Positions 23,136 to 33,171 of a stretch of DNA of 64,000 nt are shown here, piece by piece; the first letter of the stretch is position 1, and each line of letters begins with the position of its first letter. The notes below the pieces were generated by a model. It saw only the letters and a program-made list of their open reading frames with translations. It ran no database searches and had not been told where the DNA came from. Origin of the DNA: Chara braunii (taxonomy: Eukaryota; Streptophyta; Charophyceae; Charales; Characeae); contig BFEA01000186.1 of assembly GCA_003427395.1 (NCBI GenBank), positions 1,903,717 to 1,967,716 of the forward strand. The letters run 5' to 3'. Position numbers and translations under genes: made by a program.

Positions 23136-23933
23136 TGTGACGAACCACTTTCTGTAACGCGCGATTTTCTGCGCGGTTGCAATGAGGGGTCCTAAGCTGG
23201 GAAGATTGAGCTGATTACGGGAGATCGGGATCGGTGGAAAATTGCATCAGTGTCCTCGCTTTTTCGTCCTCCTTCGTCGTTTCTTTTTCGAATGACCGGG
23301 CACGGGGTCAGGTGTGTCTTGGGACGGCCGGTTTAGTGATTGGTCGGATGGTTGTTGGGCGCGACGCCACGCGCGCACGCAATTAATAAATGTTGACGAC
23401 GTTTCTTTCGGTTCGGTTTCGATCTTTTGGGCGCGGACATCGCGCGGGAAATTGCTTCGTTCTTTTTAATTTCCTTTTAAATCTTTTTCGAATTTTGTCG
23501 AGCCCCTGATGGCTCTCGGAATTTCGGACCTCCCTTCTGGAATTCGTGCTCCTTTTTGCTTTTTCCCAAGTAGATAGGAATTTAGGAATTTAGTAATTAG
23601 GATTTTTCCTGCCGCGCGGCGCCTTTTGTTTACGCGCTTCTTCATGCGGCTGCAACGGTACTCTGATTAGTGGGCACCCTTAATCGTATGTGTAACTGTA
23701 ATTTTGGGCGGGCGCCATTGTAACTGTATCTCTCTTCTTGCACTTCGTCTCTCCCGCCCTCCCTCTCTTTCTTTCACCGAAATTTTGTAAGCCGCAGCTT
23801 GCATGCTCGGATCGATGCGTGGAAAAGGGTTATGTCCCCCACGCCGCGGCCGATCATACAGAACGCAGACGTTCCCTCTCTAATCCTCACTCTAAGTCCT
23901 GGTAATTCCGTGTTCTTCGCGCATGCATGCGCG

Positions 23934-23941
23934 CTATAAAT
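23934..23941 (+). promoter_or_regulatory. Candidate LTR promoter TATA box
   Basis: CTATAAAT, preceded by GCATGCATGCGCG; conserved in the inverted LTR at about 39645-39652. Pol II start would be expected about 30 bp downstream; not proven. Confidence 0.45.
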
Positions 23942-24859
23942 TTTGGCTGCGCGATTAGTCAGCTTTCTTAACCCGTTGTTGGAAGCTCGGGGTTGCACGA
24001 TCAGGAAGGGTCGGCACACGAGCGAAGTAAGAGGTGAGTAGAGCAGGAGTTGGGCGACCCGACGGGCTGGTGCCGAACGCGCGGGATTGACGTGGGCCAC
24101 GATGGACTGTGGGCACGGGCGAATCCGACGGGTGCGGGAGGACTAAGCGGGGTGACAACTTTGTGGGTTGGTGCGTGACGACGGACTGCCCGCATCGGAG
24201 AGAGAGAGAGAGAGAGATGAAGAGAGTTGAGATCGATGGACGCGGATTTGCTGTTTTCTTGTCTATTCCCCCTCTTCATCTGTGTACATACATTTTGATT
24301 GCGGCTCCGGGCGGTTTGCCCATTCTCATTTTTGTTTCGGCTTATGAAATCTGGGCTTGGGTTCTTGCTTACATTTGTCCTTGCGATGTCCGTCCTGCTT
24401 GCATTATGTGTATGAATGAACATATGTATGGATGTATGTATGGATGTTATGACTGCTTGTCTATCTTTTGGCTGAGAATCCCCGTCCTTGCGTTATATCT
24501 ATGTCGAATCCTTGCCTGCACCTGATGCCGCTGTAGATAGGACAGGAATCTGGCCCTGATAGTGGGTTTGTTCTCGCTTTTGCTTATCCCACGATGGGGG
24601 TTGTGATATGATTGCATCTTGCGTACTCGACGATCTGAAGTCTGGTTCCGCAAACGCCGCGCGAGAACACGTGTAAACACGATCTGAGTCGCGCCCTTAC
24701 ACGCATTCTCGTGCGCCGATTCGATCACCCAAAAAGGATTCGCGGCGGGACCATCATCCCGTACGAGCACGTTGAGGCGCCACTAAGTTTGCCGGCCCTA
24801 CACGTGCTCGCGCGCGGTGACAATATCCCGCCCCGCGCTATCCCACCGACGATGATACC

Positions 24860-25351
24860 ATGACGCGATCCTGGGGCTCAGACTCGTCCTATGACCCGGA
24901 CTATTTCACCCCTATAATAAACGAGCTCATAAGGACCCGATACCCCTGTCACACGGAAAATCGGCTATGTCCGCGAGAATTCCACTGTGCCACCTCTAGC
25001 GACCCTCGGTGCTCCGATTTCCCTTCTCCCGACCACACCTACTACTTCACTCACCCGGGATTCGTTGAGATCACCACCAGTTTCCCTCCTTTCCGTCTCC
25101 TTCTCCCGTATCATCAACTCAGTGTCGTTCCGTGGCCGGCCATAGCCCCCTATTGGCCCAATACGTTTTGCGTGAACTGCCGACGCAGCGGCGCACAGAG
25201 AACTCTGGAATTTCGAAGGCCCAACCCAGGTACACGGCGGCCTGCGCCACGTGGCGGCCCCCGACGGCCTAACTTTTCAGGACCATCTCCACCATGGAGG
25301 AATTTTTTCGTAACCCCTCGCCCACAGTGTCCCGGCCCCTTCGGACTGTGA
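24860..25351 (+). CDS. ORF inside the LTR, 163 codons, doubtful
   Basis: ATG at 24860 opens a proline-, arginine- and aromatic-rich ORF with no family I recognise. In the inverted LTR copy the third codon is TGA and a later codon is TAA, so it is not conserved as coding. It may simply be leader RNA, since it lies downstream of the candidate promoter. Confidence 0.2.
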   Translation: MTRSWGSDSSYDPDYFTPIINELIRTRYPCHTENRLCPREFHCATSSDPRCSDFPSPDHTYYFTHPGFVEITTSFPPFRLLLPYHQLSVVPWPAIAPYWPNTFCVNCRRSGAQRTLEFRRPNPGTRRPAPRGGPRRPNFSGPSPPWRNFFVTPRPQCPGPFGL

Positions 25352-25498
25352 GACCCTTGCGCGTGCACCCCTCGTTCGCCTAATTACATTCATACCCTTA
25401 AGACTCCCCCAGTTCCCCCAAAAATCCCTGGCACACCCCTTTTCGCACTTCCAGGCCCACACTCCACTCCGATCAGGAAGTCGCGCTGGGCGTGAGGT

Positions 25499-25510
25499 TG
25501 GTATCGGAGC
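25499..25510 (+). promoter_or_regulatory. Primer-binding site for initiator tRNA-Met
   Basis: TGGTATCGGAGC differs by one base from the common plant LTR-element PBS TGGTATCAGAGC, complementary to the 3' end of initiator tRNA-Met. It sits directly at the LTR end, where minus-strand cDNA synthesis would be primed. Confidence 0.8.
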
Positions 25511-25652
25511 CCGACACGTGGCTAGGGTCTTACGATTGATAGCACAATAATTAGGCGACCTGGCTAACGGCGGGCGACCTTGCCCTCGGAACGTGCATAG
25601 ACGCGACCCTATCGTCACCCGAAGCAGATCGACTAACCGACGAGCAGCCAAC

Positions 25653-26606
25653 ATGGCTGCCAACGTGCCAAACCCGGTTCCACAACAAAATGCTAATCCA
25701 CCAAATCAACCCACCCCACGTGCACGAGCTCCCATGACGCCACCAGATCTCTATCTATTTGATCCAGCACACCATCTCGCAGGAGCATGGCTGGCCACAC
25801 TTAGAGCCCAACAGTATACTGACAATGAAGTGCAAATCAACATTCCCGCCCGATTGGGGGGAGACGCTCATCATTGGTTTAACACTTACGTGTGGGTTGA
25901 CCTCCCGACCTTTGAACGGGATTTGATGAACCGATTAGATTATGTTTACCGTGACCCCGAGCAAGCGCTGTACATGATCAAGGACCGAGTGCAAAAACCT
26001 CTCGAATCCATTGCGGAATATCGAAACCGGTTCTACAGAATGTTCGTAAAAACTGAGCGAGGTGAACAAGTAGGGAGAGATCTATTCATTGACGGGCTTC
26101 GCAGCCGAACGATAAGGGCTAAGTTGCGGAAGCAATTTTCCCCCATCACTCACACGCTGCAACAAATCATGACTGCGGCAGAAGAAATGGAACGAAAGTT
26201 CGCAGCGAACTTCCTGGAAGGAGAAGACTATCCTAGGGAAGGAGATTCGACCGAGCTCGCACGAGCGAGAGCTGAGCTGGCTGCCTTGCAAAACAATTTT
26301 GAAAACATGGGGTTTGTGTCAGGACCTGTCACCTATATGGAACAGATAGGCCCCAAACGAGTGATCCTAAGTGAGGTTGCGAGCACGTCCGCTCCTGCGA
26401 TGCCCCCACCCGTCAGGACGTTACCCCCGCCACCGATTGAGGCTCCCGCACGATCGAATGAATCAGCAACCATTTTTGAACTAACCAAAACCTTGATTAG
26501 TTCGATCCATGAAAGCAAAAAGGAGCAGCGGGAGCACAATGCTCGGCTGGAAGCCATGATGAGGAACATGCGGCCCATTGCGGTACGCGCCCCTCCGATG
26601 CAGTAA
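25653..26606 (+). CDS. gag: Gag polyprotein, capsid region
   Basis: ATG at 25653 gives 317 codons to TAA at 26604. After a Pro/Asn-rich leader the retrotrans_gag-type capsid domain covers about residues 30-190: LARLGGDAHHWF-like core (here IPARLGGDAHHWF), Y.DPEQAL, and ESIAEYRNRF, followed by a Glu-rich helix and a Pro-rich linker. Gag forms the virus-like particle around the element RNA. The frame continues past the TAA into a zinc knuckle and the protease, so the TAA is probably either a read-through/termination point or a later mutation. Family assignment is firm; the exact start is a choice of first ATG. Confidence 0.85.
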   Translation: MAANVPNPVPQQNANPPNQPTPRARAPMTPPDLYLFDPAHHLAGAWLATLRAQQYTDNEVQINIPARLGGDAHHWFNTYVWVDLPTFERDLMNRLDYVYRDPEQALYMIKDRVQKPLESIAEYRNRFYRMFVKTERGEQVGRDLFIDGLRSRTIRAKLRKQFSPITHTLQQIMTAAEEMERKFAANFLEGEDYPREGDSTELARARAELAALQNNFENMGFVSGPVTYMEQIGPKRVILSEVASTSAPAMPPPVRTLPPPPIEAPARSNESATIFELTKTLISSIHESKKEQREHNARLEAMMRNMRPIAVRAPPMQ

Positions 26607-26957
26607 GGATTAGCCCCGACACCTGCTCTCGGAGGAGCTGTGAACAACCTGAATGTCTGTTATGCCTGTCATCAGCCATGATATCTAGCCCGTGATTGCC
26701 CCCACCGACCCCCACAACAGAGAATCGGGGTTGCGCCTATGGCTGCAGCTCCCATCGCTAACGGACCTGGACGAGTCGGAGCCTTGATGGAAGAAGTAGA
26801 GGGCGGGGGAAGTGCCCTGGCCACCATGGAAGAGGCCGCCGAGCTAATCCCGCAAGATCAATACGTATCACTGGGGTATCCTGGGCTTAGAATGATCGGA
26901 ACAATCAGACCAGCGCCAGAACCGAAAGAGGTGGCGGAGTGGCGACCGTCTCTATGA
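26607..26957 (+). pseudogene. Gag C-terminal zinc knuckle and linker, broken
   Basis: Same frame as gag. CYACHQP-stop-YLARDCP resembles the CCHC knuckle C-X2-C-X4-H-X4-C with the Gly codon replaced by TGA (26679) and the His by Tyr. Two changes in adjacent codons destroy both the frame and a zinc ligand that would bind element RNA. The linker ends at another TGA (26955). Confidence 0.75.
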
Positions 26958-26960
26958 GAA

Positions 26961-28160
26961 ATGGAGTCGGGAGGACCCACCTTCGTCACAGGAGAGATCG
27001 ATGTATTAAACATCATCCGAGCCTTGGACCATCGGATTCCCCTTCCGATCGGTCACCTACTCTCGATCTCCGAGCAAGCCAACGAGCGAATGCTACAGCA
27101 TTGCAAAGCAAACCGAAAGCGATTCGCCCTCGCCCGAACACCAAATGCAAAAGCAAAAGGCCCCGCGCCAGAAGAAAACCCAGCCGGCACTTCGGATCCG
27201 ATACGGGTAGGTTTGATTCAGAAAGACGATCATTTCTTACGGATTAAACCAATTCCGTGGAAATCCGAGTGTGATATAGAGATTTGGGGAATTCCTTACA
27301 ATGCTATTATAGATTCGGGAGCGGCTGTGTTGGCTGTCTCACTGAGAGTGGTCGAAAGGGCAGGCAGGAAAAACAACTTGATCACGCTTTCAGAGAAAGA
27401 TCAGCTCGTTTCGGCTGACGAAGAAAGAATTAGAACTGTGGGAAGAATGACCAATGTCGCCTTCCGATTAGGAAAAGTACACGTGCTTGGGGATGTCGTA
27501 GTACTAGATGTTAATACGTACAACGTTCTTTTCGGACTTCCCGCTCTTGTGGCATTACGAGCGAACCTGGATTTCGAGCGACGATTGATCGTCCTCCGAC
27601 ATACAGGAGGAAAACCCTACGCCGTGCCCATGCGATTGACCTTTCGCATTACGATCAACGCGGTTCCGCGGGCTTCACCGATGATGGCAAGGACTCTCCG
27701 CATGATCTCCTGGGGTGAATCTGCAGAAGGAGAGTCATCAACAGATGATGCGGAAAGCAGTGACGAGAATGATCCGGAGATCTTGAAATTGGTACGACAA
27801 CGCGTTTACTACCCACCACCCAAAACGATAGCAAGAACGATGCAATTAACCAGCAGAAAAATTCAAAGAACCAAGGCAATGATCCTGGGTGAGCCCCTCG
27901 TACAAATTTCGAGGATGGTCGATTCTTTGGAACCCCCTCAAACTCTGTACGAAGGAATCACCCCTCTCCTCGCCAGGTATAGCGACAAAAAGCACTATTG
28001 CGACATTTCGGAATTACCTAAGTCCTTATTGACATCTGCTAAAGAAGTGAGATTGTTACGCTTGGGGGCGGAAGCAAGTTCTCTGGAACCCCCTGGGCGT
28101 TTCGAGGCAGAAACAGGCGGACTGGGGATAAAGATCGCAACTAAGAACGTGCCATGGTAG
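26961..28160 (+). CDS. Aspartic protease region of Pol
   Basis: Same frame as gag. The pepsin-like retropepsin domain lies around codons 85-215: the catalytic DSG triad is at 27312 (IIDSGAAVLAVS), followed by LG-V-type strand and DVNTYNVLFGLPAL, the usual I/LLG flap-end position. It matures the polyprotein. The DSG form (rather than DTG) also occurs in active proteases. A serine/acidic linker (SAEGESSTDDAESSDEND) follows. TAG at 28158 (...PW-stop-HVCDGITPEG) interrupts the connection with RT. Confidence 0.85.
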   Translation: MESGGPTFVTGEIDVLNIIRALDHRIPLPIGHLLSISEQANERMLQHCKANRKRFALARTPNAKAKGPAPEENPAGTSDPIRVGLIQKDDHFLRIKPIPWKSECDIEIWGIPYNAIIDSGAAVLAVSLRVVERAGRKNNLITLSEKDQLVSADEERIRTVGRMTNVAFRLGKVHVLGDVVVLDVNTYNVLFGLPALVALRANLDFERRLIVLRHTGGKPYAVPMRLTFRITINAVPRASPMMARTLRMISWGESAEGESSTDDAESSDENDPEILKLVRQRVYYPPPKTIARTMQLTSRKIQRTKAMILGEPLVQISRMVDSLEPPQTLYEGITPLLARYSDKKHYCDISELPKSLLTSAKEVRLLRLGAEASSLEPPGRFEAETGGLGIKIATKNVPW

Positions 28161-29855
28161 CATGTTTGTGATGGGATTACCCCGGAAGGACATGTGGTAA
28201 TCCGGGAAGAAGATGCCCAGATGATGGCCACGGTTTTCTCCTGGCGATCGGACCATTCTTTCATCTCAGCGCCTCCGCCTGATGTGGCAAAACAGACGCG
28301 CACGAAACAGATTGATGTTCGGATCGGAGACGAATTTTTCGAACTACACGTTCCACAGTACGTACCGGATGAAATCCACCGGATGATTGCGGACATTCTA
28401 ACGGAATATCAAGGAGCGATTAGCGTGACAGATACTGACATTGGTTTGTCGTTAGTAATCCAACATGAAATTCAGACAGGAAATCACTCCCCGATTCATT
28501 GCAAACCTTACCGGTATTCCTTGATTGAACGCAAAAAGGCTCTCGAACGAATTCGGGAGTTTGAAGCCAGCGGCTGGATTGAGCCCACTACCGGACCTTG
28601 GTCATTTCCCGTAGTATTAGTACTGAGGAAAAACAGAGTGATTCGCATTTGCATTGATTATCACAAGCTGAATGAGATCACGATCAAAGATGTGTATCCC
28701 CTCCCCCGGATTGATGATTTGCTGGATGCGATTGGATGTGCTAATTATTTTAGCAAGTTTGATATTCGACATGGTTTCCATCATATTCTGGTTAAGGAGG
28801 AAGATCGGCCAAAAACGGCCTTTGTGTTGTTTGAGGGCACGTGGCAGTGGGTTCGGTGTCTGATGGGAATTTGCAATGCGCCTGCCACGTTTCAGCGAGC
28901 GATGAACATGACATTCCAGAACTTCGTCAACAAGACACGGCTGGCGCAGGGGATGATTAACTTCTGCGTGATCGTGTACATGGACGACATCCTGGTCTAT
29001 TCGGAAACCTACCACGGGCACCCGCAACATATCGAATGGACATTGGGTGCGTTGAGAGACGCTGGATTCAAGATTGCGCTCGAAAAGAACGAATTTTTCC
29101 TTTCGGAAATTTCGTTCTTGGGCTACGTCGTGACACGTGGAGGATTGCGGCCGGATTCGAGAAAAGTTGCGGCGGTGAAAGAATCCCCGGTTCCCACGTC
29201 ACTGACGCAGGTTCGAGCCTTCTTGGGGTTGGCGTCGTACTATCGGCGCTTCATCAAGGGTTTTGCTGCGATTGCGCGGCCACTAACGAATCTGTTAAGG
29301 AAGGACCAACCTCTCAGTTGGGACGCGGAGTGTCAACAGGCTTTTGCAACCCTCAAGGACGCTCTGGCGACGGCCCCTATTTTGATTTGGCCGGACCCCT
29401 CGAAACAGTTCATTCTCATCACGGACTGGCAACCAGAAGCTATCTCCGCTATTTTAGCGCAGAAGGGGAACAATGGTCGTGAACACGTCATCGAGTATGC
29501 GTCACGCATGGTACCAGACGAACGAAGGAATGACTCAGCACCTCAAGGCGAATGCTATGCAGTGGTCTGGGGAATCCAGCACTTCCATCCGTATCTCTAC
29601 GGACAGAAGTTTCGCCTTGTGACGGATAATGAGCCTCTGCTAGCTCTGAAGAAACTCACCAACTACACGGGCATGATTGGTCGCTGGGCAGTGCGACTAC
29701 AAGAATACGACTTCGATATCGTCCATCGGAAGACAGAGCGACACGACAACGCGGACGGGCTGACACGTCTGCATCAACCTGCCAAGGTACCAAAGGGTGA
29801 GGAAATTACACCGTGGAAGGAGCCGGACCTGACTAACGAACCGAAGTACGGATAA
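28161..29855 (+). CDS. pol: Reverse transcriptase and RNase H
   Basis: In frame with the protease and with no start ATG of its own. RT: QTGNHSPIHCKPYRYS, WSFPVVLVLRKN (usual P-V-VLV-KK), RICIDYHKLN, PLPRIDDLLD, FSKFDIRHGFHHI, KTAFV, MGICNAPATFQ, and the catalytic YMDD at 28977. RNase H (from about 29400): TDWQPEAISAILAQ, GECYAVVWG, TDNEPLLAL, HDNADGLTRL, carrying the expected acidic residues. DWQPEAI replaces the more usual DAS/SxxGxG wording. Ty3/gypsy type. Open for 553 codons, so it is the best-preserved part. TAA at 29853; the next domains are in another frame. Confidence 0.95.
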   Translation, partial: HVCDGITPEGHVVIREEDAQMMATVFSWRSDHSFISAPPPDVAKQTRTKQIDVRIGDEFFELHVPQYVPDEIHRMIADILTEYQGAISVTDTDIGLSLVIQHEIQTGNHSPIHCKPYRYSLIERKKALERIREFEASGWIEPTTGPWSFPVVLVLRKNRVIRICIDYHKLNEITIKDVYPLPRIDDLLDAIGCANYFSKFDIRHGFHHILVKEEDRPKTAFVLFEGTWQWVRCLMGICNAPATFQRAMNMTFQNFVNKTRLAQGMINFCVIVYMDDILVYSETYHGHPQHIEWTLGALRDAGFKIALEKNEFFLSEISFLGYVVTRGGLRPDSRKVAAVKESPVPTSLTQVRAFLGLASYYRRFIKGFAAIARPLTNLLRKDQPLSWDAECQQAFATLKDALATAPILIWPDPSKQFILITDWQPEAISAILAQKGNNGREHVIEYASRMVPDERRNDSAPQGECYAVVWGIQHFHPYLYGQKFRLVTDNEPLLALKKLTNYTGMIGRWAVRLQEYDFDIVHRKTERHDNADGLTRLHQPAKVPKGEEITPWKEPDLTNEPKYG

Positions 29856-30136
29856 GTGGCAGTTCTCCCACGTGGCAAGAAGCAAAACGGTGGCGATGGG
29901 TGATGGAGGTAACCCCACTACCCCTCTCTCTCCCCCTTCCTCTTCGTCTCTCCTCTCCCTGCCTGACAAATTTTGTTATTTTTGCGAAGCCATCTCCCGC
30001 GTCTATTCGGTCTCCATGCGTCCTAACAGGGAGGGGTATGCGGATTGGATAGACTGCCGATAGTGCGTTGCACGGGCCCACGGCTCGTGCATCCAATACA
30101 GGAACGATAGTAAGCCATGGTTGTGCCTCTTGTGCC
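29833..30136 (+). CDS. PHD-type zinc finger between RNase H and integrase
   Basis: The frame that continues into integrase opens at 29833. After a Pro/Ser-rich linker it encodes C-X2-C-X23-C-X2-C-X4-H-X2-C-X11-C-X2-C: Cys codons at 29974, 29983, 30055, 30064, His at 30079, Cys at 30088, 30124, 30133. The Trp two residues before the penultimate Cys (WLCLLC) and DWIDC before Cys3 are hallmarks of PHD fingers, which commonly read histone H3 tails. C4HC3 order excludes a normal RING. A TAG (30061) lies between Cys3 and Cys4, so this copy is broken. ATG at 29893 is a possible separate start. A PHD at this place is not part of the standard Ty3/gypsy plan that I know. Confidence 0.75.
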
Positions 30137-31446
30137 GGACCGACAAAATTCCGACCGAGGCTCGCTTTTTGGATGCCACGTCAGAAGGATTGGAAAAGAC
30201 CCGAAAGTTTAGAAGGGCCGAAGTATGGACGAATATTGTCTTAATTGCCACCCTAGTAGGTAACCCCCTTCAGGATTTCACCAAGGAAGATCAGAGGAGG
30301 GCCAACGAAAGGGCTCGGGACTATCGATGGGTAGAAGGTAGATTAGAAAAATGGAAAACGGACGGCAGTGGGATTTTGATGGTAGTGCCGCATCCGTTAA
30401 TGCGGTATGACTGGGTTAAGATAGCCCACGAAAAAACTGCGGCTCATTTTGCTGTACGAATCACGGAGTCCGCTATCGACAAAAATGAGTGGTACTGGTC
30501 CAATATCCGCGACGATGTGAAGTACATCGTCGCCACTTGTCAAGTCTGCGCTGCTGATAAAGCACCGATTCAGCCACCAAGGTCGATAGTGCCCACGGTT
30601 GTTGAACNGCCATTTCAGAGAGTAAGCATGGACACTACCAACATAGTGGTGCCCCCTGGCCCTAATAGTTGCGAGTATTCAGTCCTACTGGTATTTGTCA
30701 ACCATTTCTCGAAATGGATCGAAGCGTATCCTTATCGCACACGACAAGCCACGAAAATCGCGCGATATGTCAACCGTTTCCTCGGGATGCATCAGGACAC
30801 CGAAGAGATCCTGACCGACAACGGGGCTGAATTCAGGGGAGAAGTGTTAAGGAATCTGGTCCTACATGGCGTCGCCATACGAAACACTGCACCCCACATG
30901 TCGCAATCTAATGGGCTGGTCGAAAACGCTAACCGAGTGATAAAGACAGCGTTGCGGCGAAACATCGCGGCACGGGATCCGAGACCCTGACCCGATATCG
31001 TCGATCACATCCTGGCGGTCCATCGCGGAACGCCCCATGAATCGACGGGGCTGAGCCCCTTCCAATTAAAGACCAATAGTGTCGCTTGCGTTTCGATACC
31101 AAGCCTCCCGGATGAGTCTACATTGAACCGACGGCCCACCAGGGCCATGGCTCGGGACAAGGCCAAATGGCACCTAGAGTTAATGGAACGGTCGCTGCCC
31201 AGGCTACCCCGAAAGCGACAGAAAATGACCGAACTAGCCCAGGGTTGACAGGTCCGAAGCTACGAGGCCCGAAATGGGAATGCGGGTCCTCGGCCCCAGT
31301 ACAAATTGGGGGACGTGGTGCAGGTGAGGAAATGTGCTCGCCAGGGTAAGCTAGCGCCACGATTCTTCGGGCAATATCGCGTGATCGAGCTCGGCCCCAA
31401 CGGTGTGGACACCGTGCGTCTCACACCTGAAGTCTCCGGCAATTGA
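30064..31446 (+). pseudogene. Integrase, broken by three stops
   Basis: H2C2 zinc domain (HEKTAAHF ... CQVC, to about 30555). Catalytic core with Asp at 30631 (SMDTTN), Asp at 30817 (LTDNGAEF) and Glu at 30922 (GLVENANR), D-E spacing about 35. C-terminal GPY/F-like module (KLGDVVQVRK, FFGQYRVIELGPNG). TGA at 30988 follows the core, TGA at 31246 lies before the C-terminal module, and TGA at 31444 ends it. No obvious chromodomain. One N at 30608. It would insert the cDNA into host chromatin. Confidence 0.9.
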
Positions 31447-31623
31447 TCGGCTCGTCCGATCACACACCACATGTCCTATCTTCGCCTCGTCCCCTCTGCT
31501 CCATCTCCTTCTCCCTCGACCTCTCTCTCCGAGGAAGCCGAAAACGACGACTCTAGCTCTTCGCCATCTCCCTCTTCCTCTTGCGCCCCATCTGCCTCCC
31601 CATCACCTTCACCATCGCCATGA
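31447..31623 (+). CDS. Pol C-terminal tail, Ser/Pro-rich
   Basis: Same frame as integrase after the TGA at 31444: SYLRLVPS followed by long Ser/Pro runs, closing with TGA at 31621. This TGA overlaps the ATG (31620) of the next ORF as ATGA. Whether translated is unknown. Confidence 0.45.
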   Translation, partial: SARPITHHMSYLRLVPSAPSPSPSTSLSEEAENDDSSSSPSPSSSCAPSASPSPSPSP

Positions 31624-32099
31624 GTTTTCTGGAGGAAAGAGCCCTCAGCGCAGCATCGCTTGCTCCTCTCGATCGATTGACGATCCGGCAAGTCCATCAT
31701 CCCGGCCTCAGCCCAAACCTTCGGAGGCTTGCGCACTTCTTCTGCACGAAAGGTGTGTATGCAGCGGCGGTGTTCAGGATTGAAGGCCGTCCTGACGCGT
31801 TGGTACTGGTCGAGGCGGTAGCAGTTCATCAGCGGGCGGTGCCAGGTGTCAGTCGCATATCAGTCGTTGTCAACTTCAGTGGCGATCTCTCCACACTTCT
31901 TCCTTTGCGACATTCGGCGGTGAAGGCCTCGCTGCGCGCGTGGGCGAACGACCTGGTCGCCGAGTGGACCCAGCTCCTGGCTCGTCCCGGAGATACAGTC
32001 GCAACGACACGAGCAATCGAGTACGATGGTCTTCGGATGTATCAGCGCGAGCCGCCAGCAGATATCCCTATCCTCGTTCCCTTCCCACGTCCCCAATGA
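31620..32099 (+). CDS. Extra element ORF X, 159 codons, unknown function
   Basis: ATG at 31620, TGA at 32097. Begins MSFLEERALSAASLAPLD and contains HHPGLSPNLRRLAHFF and GVYAAAVFRIEGRPDALVLV. It has no stop or frameshift although the upstream pol is broken. No family recognised; no transmembrane or zinc signature seen. Both ends overlap the neighbouring ORFs by ATGA, suggesting translation by termination-reinitiation. Extra ORFs after pol occur in some plant Ty3 lineages, but I cannot assign this one. Confidence 0.55.
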   Translation: MSFLEERALSAASLAPLDRLTIRQVHHPGLSPNLRRLAHFFCTKGVYAAAVFRIEGRPDALVLVEAVAVHQRAVPGVSRISVVVNFSGDLSTLLPLRHSAVKASLRAWANDLVAEWTQLLARPGDTVATTRAIEYDGLRMYQREPPADIPILVPFPRPQ

Positions 32100-32953
32100 G
32101 TCTCTCTCCGATCTCCGTTTTTTATCTCCCCTCCACCTTCCCCACCTTCTGGCACTCTGATATCCATCCTTGCCTTTCCTACCGTCTAAAGCCCTTCGCT
32201 GTCCCCGATATGCATCCTCCCCATTGGGTCCTGTGGCGCGACGACTTCATCGAGCTTTCACTGTGTCTGGTGGAAGTACGGCTGACGTGGATCGAGGACG
32301 AAGCGCACCCGCCTTGCATAGAGCGCCTGGAGTTGCTGTTCATCCAGGCCTGGCGAACCAACGTGGAGGGAGAGCTTCTCGCTTTTCTATTCGGTACGGT
32401 GCGGCCCGACCATCAGGATCTCATCACGAAAGGGCTTACGATCCCGGTAGCACAGCCGGCGAACGATCTTCCTCTCGACATCATCTCGCAAGACGACGAG
32501 CATCCAGTTCCCCACGTACTTTCTCGCACGTTGACACCTTATCTTCAGTGGTCGGCTTGCGTAGAAGGAGCCGTAGAGCGCATCCCGCCGTCGCAGCAAC
32601 AATACCTGGATCCCCGGACGGCTCGCGATTCTGCCTTCTTCAGGCATCCTACGACTGAGCAGCTTGCGGTCATTCGAGAGGAGGAGGAGGAGGAGAGTAC
32701 TGGGAGTGACGAAGACGAAGAGCTCGAGGAAGAAGACGAACCCCCGAAGAAGGAAGCTATAGCGAGCATAGCGAGGGGGAACAGAGCGAAGAAGAAGAAG
32801 AAAGCGAGGAAGGAGAAGAGGAGCACGACGAAGAGCCTGCTGGATCGGAGTGGGAAGTCGTGCCAGAAGAAGCGTTGTGTACGGGTACGGAAGCTGAGGA
32901 TCTTGAGGCGGCCAGCAAAAGAGAAGAGATCACGGCCGGGAAGAAGGAGTTAG
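32096..32953 (+). CDS. Extra element ORF Y, acidic tail, unknown function
   Basis: ATG at 32096 overlaps the stop of ORF X. The first 200 codons read like a folded protein (PHWVLWRDDFIELSLCLVEV, LELLFIQAWRTNVEGELLAF). From about 32680 there is a Glu/Asp-rich tract. The annotated frame then turns Lys/Arg-rich and stops at 32951, but the +1-register frame from about 32745 stays acidic (SEEEEESEEGEEE) and runs open to TGA at 33169 with AEDLEAAS and Pro/Arg-rich sequence. A frame change in the acidic tract is therefore likely. No family recognised. Confidence 0.5.
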   Translation: MSLSPISVFYLPSTFPTFWHSDIHPCLSYRLKPFAVPDMHPPHWVLWRDDFIELSLCLVEVRLTWIEDEAHPPCIERLELLFIQAWRTNVEGELLAFLFGTVRPDHQDLITKGLTIPVAQPANDLPLDIISQDDEHPVPHVLSRTLTPYLQWSACVEGAVERIPPSQQQYLDPRTARDSAFFRHPTTEQLAVIREEEEEESTGSDEDEELEEEDEPPKKEAIASIARGNRAKKKKKARKEKRSTTKSLLDRSGKSCQKKRCVRVRKLRILRRPAKEKRSRPGRRS

Positions 32954-33171
32954 AGCTCGCAAACGCGGCGAGTCTGCAGATTCACGACGATCCGAACCGA
33001 GATCCGGAGCCGCCCCGGCCTGAAGATGGCGACCTCGCGGCCACAACTCCGACCCCATCAGCGCGGCGACGGATCCGATCCCCCTTCTCCTCAACCCGTC
33101 CCCCAGTTCGCCGACGTACCGATACGGGCGATCGGTCTTCGTCCCCGATCACTCTCTCGCCGTCCCCTTGA

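Larger units (their letters stand above)
23136..25501 (+). repeat. 5' LTR, about 2.37 kb
   Basis: Starts TGTGACGAACC; its reverse complement is found at 38087-40449, which defines the extent. The expected 3' end GGGCGTCACA is missing: after GTGAGGTTGG this copy runs straight into the primer-binding site. A short deletion between TTGG repeats would explain it. The LTR contains a TATA-like box at 23934 and a GA tract near 24200. Confidence 0.85.
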